A DNA stretch of 12,363 nucleotides from an uncultured Eubacteriales bacterium (GTDB lineage: Bacteria > Bacillota > Clostridia > Oscillospirales > Acutalibacteraceae): positions 1 through 12,363 of the forward strand of contig CAKSNI010000011.1 of NCBI GenBank assembly GCA_934476025.1, read 5' to 3'. Of this stretch, positions 6,635 to 12,363 are shown in pieces. The notes under the pieces were generated by a model. That model was not told the origin of the DNA, made no database searches, and saw only the letters and a program-made list of their open reading frames with translations. Both the position numbers and the translations under genes were made by a program. Every line of letters starts with the position of its first letter. Position 1 is the first letter of the stretch.

Positions 6635-7135
6635 ATGAAAAGGAAAATTGACAGAAATCAAGTAATTCGGGAACTGCTTCATGTAACCGATCAGGAATTT
6701 ACCGATGAAGAGCTGATTCATCAGCTGATTACCACCCAGGTGAGCGAAAACCATTCGGAAAAGAAACTTTCTTTCGGGGCGAGAGCCAGCGATGCCGTGG
6801 CTCGTTTTGCCGGAAGCTGGGCCTTTATTTTCAGCTTTATCGGAATTATGGTGGCCTGGATGGGGGTCAATGTTGTGCTGTCGGCCCGGGCATTTGACGC
6901 TTATCCTTTTATTCTGCTGAATTTGGTCCTTTCCTGCATTGCGGCGGTACAGGCGCCGCTGATCATGATGAGTCAGAACCGTCAGGAAACCAAGGATCGC
7001 CGTCGGGCCGAAAGCGATTACCGGGTCAATCTGAAAAGCGAACTGGTGGTGGACGATCTGCACCGGAAGATGGATCAGGTGCTGAAAAATCAGGAAAGGC
7101 TGCTTCGTGAAAAAGAGAAGGAAAACGGAAAATAA
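6635..7135 (+). CDS. DUF1003 family membrane protein
   Basis: The protein has 166 residues, typical of DUF1003. After a soluble N-terminal part (1-55) come two membrane helices, about 61-82 (SWAFIFSFIGIMVAWMGVNV) and 91-112 (PFILLNLVLSCIAAVQAPLI). The highly conserved family stretch MMSQNRQETKDRRRAESDY (111-129) and VNLKSELVVDDLHRKMDQV (131-149) follows, ending in a charged, probably coiled-coil tail. Both termini are expected in the cytoplasm. The family is widespread but its function is unknown. The ATG at 6635 follows GGAGGA (6619-6624). It is a single-gene unit with its own promoter and terminator, divergent from the metallopeptidase. Confidence 0.92.
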   Translation: MKRKIDRNQVIRELLHVTDQEFTDEELIHQLITTQVSENHSEKKLSFGARASDAVARFAGSWAFIFSFIGIMVAWMGVNVVLSARAFDAYPFILLNLVLSCIAAVQAPLIMMSQNRQETKDRRRAESDYRVNLKSELVVDDLHRKMDQVLKNQERLLREKEKENGK

Positions 7136-7147
7136 TTCAGGGGTTTC

Positions 7148-7193
7148 TCCCCGGAGGTATCGGCCGAAAAAGCGGATGTTTCCGGGGATTTTT
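7148..7193 (+). terminator. Rho-independent terminator after the DUF1003 gene
   Basis: TCCCCGGA (7148-7155) pairs with TCCGGGGA (7181-7188), followed by TTTTT. The 25-nt loop is long and contains its own small TCGGCCGA palindrome. Confidence 0.65.
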
Positions 7194-7229
7194 GCACGGT
7201 TCTTTCGGATTCTACTTTGGGGATTTGCC

Positions 7230-7280
7230 CGGTAGAATGGAAAAATTCATCGGTAGAATGAAAAAAAGAACGGTAGGTTG
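7230..7280 (+). repeat. Three direct repeats upstream of the degV promoter
   Basis: CGGTAGAATG occurs at 7230-7239 and 7251-7260, with a variant CGGTAGGTTG at 7271-7280. The spacings are 21 and 20 bp, two helical turns, and A-rich spacers separate the copies. The third copy overlaps the -35 box of the promoter that follows. An inverted ATTCTAC (7209-7215) lies just upstream. The layout resembles binding sites for a protein that occupies one face of the helix next to polymerase. Confidence 0.6.
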
Positions 7281-7306
7281 CCATGGCGGCCCAAACCGGA
7301 TACACT
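7278..7306 (+). promoter_or_regulatory. Promoter of degV-family gene
   Basis: TTGCCA (7278-7283) is followed after 17 bp by TACACT (7301-7306). The -10 box is weaker than others in the window, which fits a promoter that needs an activator. The predicted leader is about 58 nt. Confidence 0.5.
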
Positions 7307-7370
7307 GGATAGCGAGGCCGGAATCCATGCCGGTTTTTAAAAAAGCGATTTTGAAAAAAGGTGAGAAACA

Positions 7371-8222
7371 GTGATTCGAATTTTTACCGATACATCAGCC
7401 AATCTGCCCGAGGCAATCCGGCAGCAGTTCGGCATCGGGGTGGTCCCTTTTTCCTACAGCATAGAAGGAAAGGAGATCCCGGCCGACACGCCCTTTGACG
7501 GGAAGGCTTTCTATGAAGCCATGCGAAACGGTGCCAATGTGAAAACCTCTATGGTCAATATGCAGACCTTTCTGGATGAATGGGAGGGGCTGCTGCAAAA
7601 CGGAGAGGATATTCTTTATCTTTCTATGTCCGGCGGAATCAGCGGAACCTTTCAAGCGGCCACCTGTGCGGTGCAGGAACTGAGTGAGCGCTACCCCAAC
7701 CGAAAAATTGCGGCAGTGGATACGCTGGCGGCGTCCTTGGGAGAAGGGCTGCAGGTGATCATGATTGCCGAGATGGCCCGCTTGGGAGCGGACTTTGAAG
7801 CGCTGCAATCCAAGGCTCGGCAGCTGAGCCGGTCGATTCGCCAATTCTTTACGGTGGATGATCTGAAATATCTGCTGCGGGGCGGTCGGGTCAACCGGGT
7901 GTCGGCCGCCATCGGAACGGTGCTGAAAATCAAACCGGTCCTCAAAGGCAATGAAGAGGGAAAAATTGTGGTGTGCGGAAAAATACGCGGCCGCCGTCAG
8001 TCGCTGAACGAATTGGCCCGGCTGTACGACGCGCAGGCGGCCGATAAAAGTTCCCGGGTGGCCATTGCCCATGCCGACGCTCCCGAAGCGGCGGAAGAAT
8101 TGCTTTTACTGCTTCGGGAAAACGGGCTGACCGGGGAATGTCTGACGGAATGCTACGAACCGGTCACGGGGGCCCATGTCGGGCCGGGAACGGTGGCACT
8201 GTTTTTCTTCGGAGAAGGATGA
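7371..8222 (+). CDS. DegV family fatty-acid-binding protein
   Basis: The protein has 283 residues, the standard DegV length. Proteins of this family bind a long-chain fatty acid; in several Firmicutes they act as FakB, presenting exogenous fatty acid to the FakA kinase for phosphorylation. Family marks are the N-terminal IRIFTDTSANLP (2-13), VKTSMVN, the phosphate-loop region LSMSGGISGTFQAA, the AAVDTLAASLGEGLQV helix start, FFTVDDLKYLLRGGRV, and the C-terminal EPVTGAHVGPGTVALFF. The start is GTG at 7371, which follows AAGGTGA (7358-7364). No fakA-like (DAK) gene is present in the window, as is common for fakB genes. Function as a fatty-acid carrier comes from the family, not from direct evidence here. 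Confidence 0.93.
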   Translation: MIRIFTDTSANLPEAIRQQFGIGVVPFSYSIEGKEIPADTPFDGKAFYEAMRNGANVKTSMVNMQTFLDEWEGLLQNGEDILYLSMSGGISGTFQAATCAVQELSERYPNRKIAAVDTLAASLGEGLQVIMIAEMARLGADFEALQSKARQLSRSIRQFFTVDDLKYLLRGGRVNRVSAAIGTVLKIKPVLKGNEEGKIVVCGKIRGRRQSLNELARLYDAQAADKSSRVAIAHADAPEAAEELLLLLRENGLTGECLTECYEPVTGAHVGPGTVALFFFGEG

Positions 8223-8250
8223 CCCATACAAAAATGATAGAAAACTTCTG

Positions 8251-8299
8251 TTTTTTGATCGAAAAATCATAGTGCTTTTTGGGCGGGATCTGCTATAAT
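8251..8299 (+). promoter_or_regulatory. Extended -10 promoter and possible operator of the GH38-like gene
   Basis: TGCTATAAT (8291-8299) is a consensus -10 box with the TGn extension. The -35 position has no good match, as expected for extended -10 promoters. About 25 bp upstream, TTTTTTGATCGAAAAA (8251-8266) is a palindrome centred on GATC, perfect except for one T/G pair. It could be a regulator site. No GC-rich terminator is visible between degV and this promoter. Confidence 0.6.
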
Positions 8300-8335
8300 A
8301 TTCTTTGTAACGGATCAAAAAGGAGGCGTGCTGTG

Positions 8336-10057
8336 ATGAATCAAAACCGAGAAGTTTATCTTATTTTTAAAACGCATCTGGATATCGGGTATACCGATCT
8401 TTCGGAAAAGGTGATTCAGAAGTATTTAAAAGAATATATTCCTACCGCCATTCATACCGGATATACTTTAAAGGGCAGCGAAACCCCCTTTGTGTGGAGT
8501 GGCGGCTCCTGGCTGATTGACCGGGCGCTGCGCAGCGAGGGGGCCGAAGCGGTGGAGCAGGCAATTCACGACGGCATTTTGCGTTGGCACGCCCTGCCCT
8601 TTACCTCTCATACCGAACTGATGAATGAAAAGCTGTTTCGCTACGGCCTTTCCCTTTCCCGTCAGCTGGATGAGCGCTTTTCGGTTCATACCATCGGGGC
8701 AAAAATGACCGATGTTCCGGGGCATTGCGGGACCATCGTCCCGTGGCTTCAGGAAGCCGGTATCAAAATGGTTCATTTCGGAGTGAACCCGGCCTGCCCG
8801 GTTCCGCCGGTTCCCAAGGCTTTCCGGTGGCGGCGCAACGGCGGAGAAGTGATTGTGGTGTACTCCAGCGGCTACGGAAAACAGATTGACTTCGACGACT
8901 TTTCGGTGGTTTATGCCCATACCGGGGACAATCTCGGCCCGCAGACCCCGGAACAGGTGGTCGAAGCCTACGAAGAAGCGGCACGACTTTACCCCGGGGC
9001 GAAAATTCGGGTGGCAACGCTGGAGGATTTTGCTCAGCGGATGCTGCCGGAAAAAAATCTTCCCGTGGTGGAAAAGGAAATCGGCGATACCTGGATTTAC
9101 GGGGCGGCGACCGATCCGCGCAAAATCAGCGAATACCGTCAGGTGCTTCGGTATATTGACGAACACGGGCTGACTGCCGATGTACGGGACGATCTGCTGC
9201 TGGTGCCGGAACATACCTGGGGCAAATGCGTTCAGAAATATTTTCACGATACCGAAAATTACACGGTGGAACAGTTGGCCGCACTGCCCGAAAGTGCGAA
9301 AACCATTGAAGAGTCCTGGGAAGAACAGCGGGAATATGTCCGCAAAGGGGCTGAAAAGGTCGGCTGTCCGCTTTCCTATCCGAACGCCTATCCCAATACC
9401 GATGGGTATGAAGAATGCCGGCAGGAACTTCCGCTTTCCCTCTCCTGGCAGATTTTTGACAATCGGGATGCCGACCGGTATTTAGATACCTACAACATTA
9501 AGCGTGACGAACCCTGGATTGTTTGGGATTATTCCAAACCGGGCCTTCCGGATTATCGGGGGGGTACACTGGAAGCGGCCGTGGATCGCTGCTGCCAGAA
9601 TAACGGGGCCGTTTACTGGGAACTTTCCTTTGATCCGGAAAACGAAAGACGCTTCGGGCTTCCGAAATTCTGCGTTTGCCGGGAGAAAAACCGGTTTACG
9701 GTATACTGGAAAGGCAAAAAAGATTCCCGGTATCCGCAGGCCTGCTATCTGAAATTTACCGGCATGAAGGAAGAATGGATGCTGGACAAAATGGGGCAGT
9801 GGGTTGACCCGCGCGAGGTGATCGGCAGTCCGTTGGTCTGTGCCGTGGCTTCCGGCGTGAAAAACGATGCGGTGCGGATTTACAGTGATGATGCTCCGGT
9901 GGTGCTTCCCTTCGGTCGCCGCTTGTGGCACTATGGGGAGGAAAACGGAAAGCAGGATTTGTATTTCAATTTGTACAACAACATCTGGAATACCAATTTT
10001 GCCATTTGGTACCATGAGGATGCCGTTTTCCGCTTTTCTCTGGAAGCACTGTCTTAA
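8336..10057 (+). CDS. GH38-like (DUF5054-type) glycoside hydrolase family protein
   Basis: The protein has 573 residues and no signal peptide, so it is cytosolic. The N-terminus VYLIFKTHLDIGYTD (7-21) matches the HxD metal motif that opens GH38 alpha-mannosidase barrels (His14, Asp16). SHTEL (91-95) and MTDVPGHCG (124-132) follow, the latter placing Asp126 where GH38 has its nucleophile. LLLVPEHTWGK (287-297) gives a candidate further metal ligand, His293. The best family fit is the DUF5054 group, related to GH38 but without an established substrate. The ATG at 8336 follows AAAAAGGAGG (8317-8326) at 9 bases; an in-frame GTG directly before it is possible, and the longer upstream extension lies across the promoter and is rejected. 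It stands alone, with no sugar transporter nearby, ending in a double terminator. Fold assignment is good; activity is inferred. Confidence 0.82.
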   Translation: MNQNREVYLIFKTHLDIGYTDLSEKVIQKYLKEYIPTAIHTGYTLKGSETPFVWSGGSWLIDRALRSEGAEAVEQAIHDGILRWHALPFTSHTELMNEKLFRYGLSLSRQLDERFSVHTIGAKMTDVPGHCGTIVPWLQEAGIKMVHFGVNPACPVPPVPKAFRWRRNGGEVIVVYSSGYGKQIDFDDFSVVYAHTGDNLGPQTPEQVVEAYEEAARLYPGAKIRVATLEDFAQRMLPEKNLPVVEKEIGDTWIYGAATDPRKISEYRQVLRYIDEHGLTADVRDDLLLVPEHTWGKCVQKYFHDTENYTVEQLAALPESAKTIEESWEEQREYVRKGAEKVGCPLSYPNAYPNTDGYEECRQELPLSLSWQIFDNRDADRYLDTYNIKRDEPWIVWDYSKPGLPDYRGGTLEAAVDRCCQNNGAVYWELSFDPENERRFGLPKFCVCREKNRFTVYWKGKKDSRYPQACYLKFTGMKEEWMLDKMGQWVDPREVIGSPLVCAVASGVKNDAVRIYSDDAPVVLPFGRRLWHYGEENGKQDLYFNLYNNIWNTNFAIWYHEDAVFRFSLEALS

Positions 10058-10066
10058 AAAATAAGC

Positions 10067-10094
10067 GCCCTTCCCGGCAACCGCCGGGAAGGGC
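10067..10094. terminator. First hairpin of a bidirectional terminator pair
   Basis: A perfect 12-bp stem, GCCCTTCCCGGC / GCCGGGAAGGGC, encloses AACC and starts 9 bases after the GH38-like stop. On the plus strand it is followed by CTGTTTG, a short T-run. On the minus strand it is followed by GCTTATTTTTTAAG. It therefore serves the rightward gene and backs up the leftward hsp20 terminator. Confidence 0.8.
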
Positions 10095-10112
10095 CTGTTT
10101 GTAAAAAGAAAA

Positions 10113-10136
10113 GGCCGGCTGCTTTGGCAGCCGGCC
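10113..10136. terminator. Second hairpin of a bidirectional terminator pair
   Basis: A perfect 10-bp stem, GGCCGGCTGC / GCAGCCGGCC, encloses TTTG. On the minus strand it is followed by TTTTCTTTTT, a strong terminator 12 bases past the hsp20 stop. On the plus strand CGTTTTG follows. Confidence 0.82.
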
Positions 10137-10148
10137 CGTTTTGCCGAA

Positions 10149-10598
10149 TTATTCGATTTCCAGATGGGGCGTTTCGGGGAGTTTGGTATCCTTTTTCGGC
10201 ATGGTGAGTTTCAGCACACCGTTTTCGTACTTGGCCTTGATTTCATCGGCCTTGATACCGCTAAGATCAAAACTCCGGCTGTAGGAACCGTAGGAACGCT
10301 CGCAGCGGACATATTTGCCCTTCTTGTCCTTGTCCTCGTGTTCGGAATGGCGTTCGGCATGAACGGTGAGCAGATCGCCGTCAACATCCAGATGGATATC
10401 CTTTTTATCAAAGCCCGGCAGATCAGCTTCCAATTCATAGCGGTCGCCTTCATCTTTAACATCGGTCTTGAATTCTTCCAGCCCGCCGCCGAAGAAGTTC
10501 ATCGGCGAACCAAAGAACTGTTTTTCCAATTCGTCCATTTCACGGAACGGATTATAAAGGGAATTATTTTTACGCGAATACGGTCTCATTTCAAACAT
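10149..10598 (-). CDS. Small heat-shock protein, Hsp20/alpha-crystallin family
   Basis: The protein has 149 residues, the usual size. It is an ATP-independent chaperone that forms oligomers and holds unfolding proteins for refolding by the DnaK or GroEL systems. The N-terminal arm (1-40) has the common NPFREMDELEKQFF. The alpha-crystallin domain follows (about 42-140): KTDVKDEGDRYELEADLPGF, DIHLDVDGDLLTVHAER, YGSYSRSFDLSG and the GVLKLTMPKK signature (127-136) near the end. The short tail LEIE resembles the I/L-x-I/L anchor that links subunits. The ATG at 10598-10596 follows GGAGG (10610-10606) at 7 bases. It is a single-gene unit with a long leader. No CIRCE element is visible, so HrcA control is not indicated. 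Confidence 0.96.
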   Translation of the reverse strand: MFEMRPYSRKNNSLYNPFREMDELEKQFFGSPMNFFGGGLEEFKTDVKDEGDRYELEADLPGFDKKDIHLDVDGDLLTVHAERHSEHEDKDKKGKYVRCERSYGSYSRSFDLSGIKADEIKAKYENGVLKLTMPKKDTKLPETPHLEIE

Positions 10599-10735
10599 AT
10601 AAAAGCCTCCAAAAATTATGGTTCGTTTCTTTGTATCGGTTTTATCTTTCCGGATTCCGACAACCGAATTTGTTTAACTGACACATTGGAATTACCTTCT
10701 TTTGGATGCCTCATTGGCATCTCTTTTTTGTTTAC
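10599..10735 (-). promoter_or_regulatory. Long hsp20 leader with possible SD-sequestering pairing
   Basis: If transcription starts about 7 bases after the predicted -10 box (10747-10742), the leader is about 137 nt, far longer than others here. In the RNA, UCCAAAA (10706-10700) is complementary to UUUUGGA (10614-10608), which covers the first part of the Shine-Dalgarno sequence. A GAUGCC-AAUGA-GGCAUC hairpin (10721-10705) lies near the 5' end and partly competes with this pairing. RNA thermometers are common in leaders of Hsp20 genes; this one is only a candidate and is not a clear ROSE or fourU element. Confidence 0.35.
10705..10729 (+). terminator. Rightward terminator-like hairpin inside the hsp20 leader region
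   Basis: On the plus strand GATGCC-TCATT-GGCATC (10705-10721) is followed by TCTTTTTT. The 6-bp stem with a T-run fits a weak rho-independent terminator. No rightward gene lies directly upstream, so it may stop antisense or read-through RNA before the pucR promoter. Confidence 0.4.
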
Positions 10736-10741
10736 GCCTAT

Positions 10742-10769
10742 ATTATAGCGGTTTTTCTTGCATTTTCAA
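10742..10769 (-). promoter_or_regulatory. hsp20 promoter
   Basis: On the minus strand TTGAAA (10769-10764) is followed after 16 bp by a perfect TATAAT (10747-10742). It looks like a housekeeping sigma promoter. Its -35 box lies inside the spacer of the rightward pucR promoter. Confidence 0.7.
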
Positions 10770-10786
10770 TATTCCCGCAGTATAAT
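10758..10786 (+). promoter_or_regulatory. pucR-family gene promoter
   Basis: TTGCAT (10758-10763) is followed after 17 bp by a perfect TATAAT (10781-10786). The box abuts and interlocks with the hsp20 -35 box. Confidence 0.75.
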
Positions 10787-10800
10787 TCAATCAGTGTTGA

Positions 10801-10817
10801 TTGTGCTGAAAGCACAA
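10801..10817 (+). promoter_or_regulatory. Inverted repeat in the pucR leader
   Basis: TTGTGCT-GAA-AGCACAA is a perfect inverted repeat with 7-bp arms, about 8-25 bases after the expected transcription start. Its last two bases overlap the AAAGGAGG ribosome binding site (10816-10823). It could be an operator for autoregulation, or an RNA hairpin that partly masks the ribosome binding site. Confidence 0.6.
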
Positions 10818-10830
10818 AGGAGGAAAAGAA

Positions 10831-12033
10831 ATGGATCGGGAAGCGTTTTTACGCATTTTCTTAAAAAATCATTCGCTCAACGAAATGGTGCAGATGCTTT
10901 CCACCCAGTTGTCGCTGCCGCTGATGGTGGCGGATAACGGCTTTCGGGTGGTATCTTCCTTTGAAACGGGGCAGGAAACACCGGAATTCCGACGGGCGGT
11001 TTCCCACAGCGAACTGCCGGTTTCGCTTTATGCGGAAATCAATCGCTGTTTTCGGGACCCACAGGACGAATCCGGGGAAATTTCAACGGCCGACGGCAGC
11101 TACCGAATCAGCTGTCTGAAAAGTGACGGGGTGGCCCTGGGGTATTTGATTTACGAAACTTCCGGGAAAAATTCGGCGTATTTTGATGGGGGAGATCGGG
11201 AGTTTGCCGAGGCTTTGATTGCCAAACAGTTTTACTGCGAACGCCATTCCGGCAGTATGCCGGCCGATACGGCGGAAGAACTGATTACCGATTTGCTGGA
11301 CGGCGAATTTTCCGACCGGAGGCTGTTTGAACTCAAGGCTGCCGGAACCTTTCTGTCGCATTTTCGGCCGGAATGTTTTGCCGTATTCTCCGGAGTGGAA
11401 TCGCTGACGGATCCGGCCCGTCTGAGGGATTCGATCCGGCGGAATTTTTCGGCTTCGCTTCCCTTTTTCTACCGTGGCCGGCTGATTCTCTTTTTGCATC
11501 AGGATCACGATATGGAAGAACTTCGGGCCATGACGGAACACTATCGGCTTTGTGCGGTGGTTTCCGGAAAACCGGAATCTTTGTACGATATCAAAAAAGA
11601 GTGGGATTCGGTTTCTCTGGTGCTGGATTATGTGGCCCAAAAGCGGCAGCCGCCTTTTTTTGTTTTTGCCGGGGACTACGCTTTGCCGGTACTGCTGCGG
11701 AAAATTCTGCGGGAAACCCCCTTTTCGGATGAACGGGTTCGGCGCTTGGCGGAATACGACGAGCGGGAAGGGAGCGAACTGTGCCTGACACTCTTTACCT
11801 ATTTGATTTGTTCTCATTCCCTGCAGAAAACCGGGGAACGGCTTTTTACCCATCGCAATACCGTTGCTTACCGCATGAAAAAAATCCGGGAAGAGTTTGA
11901 AATCGACCCGGAAAAGCCGGAGGAAATTACCGGGCTGCTGCTTTCGACGGCGCTGCAGTTGGTTCGCTCCGGCCGGGAGGATCTGTTTTTGCCGGAAAAA
12001 GAGGATCGGCCGGCGGGGGGAATTGCGGATTGA
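10831..12033 (+). CDS. PucR-family transcriptional regulator (helix-turn-helix)
   Basis: The protein has 400 residues. The C-terminus has the PucR-type (HTH_30) DNA-binding motif: SHSLQKTGERLFTHRNTVAY at 328-347, then RMKKIREEFEIDPEKPEEI. Residues about 145-300 resemble the variable central (GGDEF-like or CdaR) region of this family. The N-terminal 140 residues (LPLMVADNGFRVVSSF and ISCLKSDGVALGYLIYE) look like a GAF/PAS-like sensing domain, as in several clostridial PucR/CdaR proteins. The family includes regulators of purine and sugar-acid use, but the ligand here is unknown. The ATG at 10831 follows a perfect AAAGGAGG at 7 bases. It is a single gene, divergent from hsp20, with no obvious metabolic target beside it. 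No damage is seen; the last 15 or so residues are a basic/acidic tail without recognisable features. Confidence 0.88.
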   Translation: MDREAFLRIFLKNHSLNEMVQMLSTQLSLPLMVADNGFRVVSSFETGQETPEFRRAVSHSELPVSLYAEINRCFRDPQDESGEISTADGSYRISCLKSDGVALGYLIYETSGKNSAYFDGGDREFAEALIAKQFYCERHSGSMPADTAEELITDLLDGEFSDRRLFELKAAGTFLSHFRPECFAVFSGVESLTDPARLRDSIRRNFSASLPFFYRGRLILFLHQDHDMEELRAMTEHYRLCAVVSGKPESLYDIKKEWDSVSLVLDYVAQKRQPPFFVFAGDYALPVLLRKILRETPFSDERVRRLAEYDEREGSELCLTLFTYLICSHSLQKTGERLFTHRNTVAYRMKKIREEFEIDPEKPEEITGLLLSTALQLVRSGREDLFLPEKEDRPAGGIAD

Positions 12034-12089
12034 GAAATTTTGAAAATCGGCTCTGACGAAAACCGGGTCGGTTCAAAAAGGATTCCCTC

Positions 12090-12140
12090 AAAAAAAGACG
12101 CCCCCCTGGCCTCCGTTTTTTCGGAGGGCAGGGGGGCGTC
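12090..12140 (-). terminator. Very strong rho-independent terminator of a leftward unit
   Basis: Arms at 12097-12115 and 12122-12140 pair over 18 bp with one G/G mismatch, around a six-T loop. On the minus strand TTTTTTT (12096-12090) follows, so it ends a transcript coming from the right edge. On the plus strand the same hairpin lacks a T-run but could still stop pucR RNA 64 bases after its stop codon. Confidence 0.88.
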
Positions 12141-12363
12141 TGATCAGAGGAAAAATACCAAATGCGGCGGCAGGAACAGGGAACATTTCCCCGGATGATT
12201 TCCAGCAGAGTCGGGCTCAGAATCTTACGGGTATCGTCATCCACCAAACTGAAGCGGTTTCCGTCCTTCGGAGTGCTCAGGTAGTTCCGGACGCAGTAGG
12301 GGAAGAATATCTCGCTTCGCGGGCACATAGTTATGTGCTTTCGCTTTTGCAGGCGTACCGCGG
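12141..12363 (-). other. Unresolved end of a leftward transcription unit
   Basis: A transcript must enter here, since the terminator at 12090-12140 points left, but no gene can be recognised. On the minus strand one frame ends at TAA (12333-12331) after ten codons. A second runs 41 codons to TGA (12239-12237), leaving about 97 bases to the terminator. The third looks most protein-like (for example FSLVDDDTRKILSPTLLEII) but stays open straight through the terminator hairpin, which a real gene should not. This could be a frameshifted or degenerate gene end, a true gene end in the second frame with a long tail, or a non-coding RNA. None of the three is firmly supported. Confidence 0.3.
12323..12338. 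repeat. Short inverted repeat near the right edge
   Basis: GCACATA-GT-TATGTGC has perfect 7-bp arms with a two-base centre. It lies across the first stop codon of the unresolved region and, as RNA, would need a larger loop. It may be a protein-binding site or part of a repeated element. Confidence 0.4.

Noticed and set aside
7230..7280. CRISPR-like array
   Set aside because: The three repeats are only 10 bp long with 10-11 bp A-rich spacers, there is no cas gene and they directly precede a promoter.
7192..7374. 60-codon rightward frame whose TGA overlaps the degV GTG start
   Set aside because: The GTGA overlap looks like translational coupling, but the frame begins at a TTG in the terminator T-run, lacks a ribosome binding site and is better explained as promoter and repeat sequence.
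10611..10800. CIRCE element controlling hsp20
   Set aside because: No TTAGCACTC-N9-GAGTGCTAA or close variant is present; the TTGTGCT/AGCACAA repeat has the wrong sequence and spacing and lies in the pucR leader.
12164..12289. Short rightward frame starting MRRQEQGTF
   Set aside because: No ribosome binding site, short, no recognisable features and on the strand opposite to the terminator's direction.

Overview
The window looks like chromosome from a gut-type member of the Firmicutes, class Clostridia (Oscillospiraceae-like). This rests on strong AGGAGG-type ribosome binding sites, sigma-A style promoters (TTGnnn, 17 bp, TAtAAT), GTG and TTG starts, moderate-to-high GC with G/C-rich third positions, and a typical clostridial gene set (DegV, PucR, MATE, BmrR-like MerR, a cysteine-rich Lgt variant). 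No species can be named. There is no phage, IS, CRISPR, tRNA or rRNA signal. It reads as ordinary chromosome made of short transcription units, almost every gene or pair having its own recognisable promoter.

Left part (1-4351): the N-terminal 351 residues of an FAD-dependent oxidoreductase run leftward off the window. It is divergent from an AraC-family regulator with a cupin sensor domain, and the 144-bp gap between them holds a symmetric AT-rich element that is a good candidate operator. Next comes a two-gene efflux unit, a MATE transporter followed one base later by a BmrR-like MerR regulator. Its promoter carries a perfect 9-bp inverted repeat filling the gap between the -35 and -10 boxes, the usual geometry of MerR-family control.

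Middle (4352-7135): three leftward genes, namely a YgjP/DUF45-type zinc metallopeptidase, a small glycine/alanine-rich membrane protein with its own near-consensus promoter, and an Lgt-like membrane protein whose signature motif is cysteine-rich. A rho-independent terminator separates the last two. Divergent from the peptidase is a DUF1003 membrane protein; the two -35 boxes form one inverted repeat.

Right part (7136-12363): a DegV fatty-acid-binding protein whose promoter is preceded by three direct repeats spaced two helical turns apart; a cytosolic GH38-like (DUF5054-type) protein of unknown substrate; two back-to-back hairpin terminators; a small heat-shock protein (Hsp20) with a leader of about 137 nt; and a divergent PucR-family regulator. 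The Hsp20 and PucR promoters interleave at their -35 boxes, so polymerase probably cannot occupy both at once. The last 220 bases, beyond a very strong leftward terminator, belong to an unidentified leftward unit that I could not resolve.

There is no clear new multi-gene system here. The most interesting material is regulatory (MATE/MerR operator, degV direct repeats, interlocked hsp20/pucR promoters with a possible RNA thermometer), plus the orphan GH38-like enzyme and the divergent Lgt.
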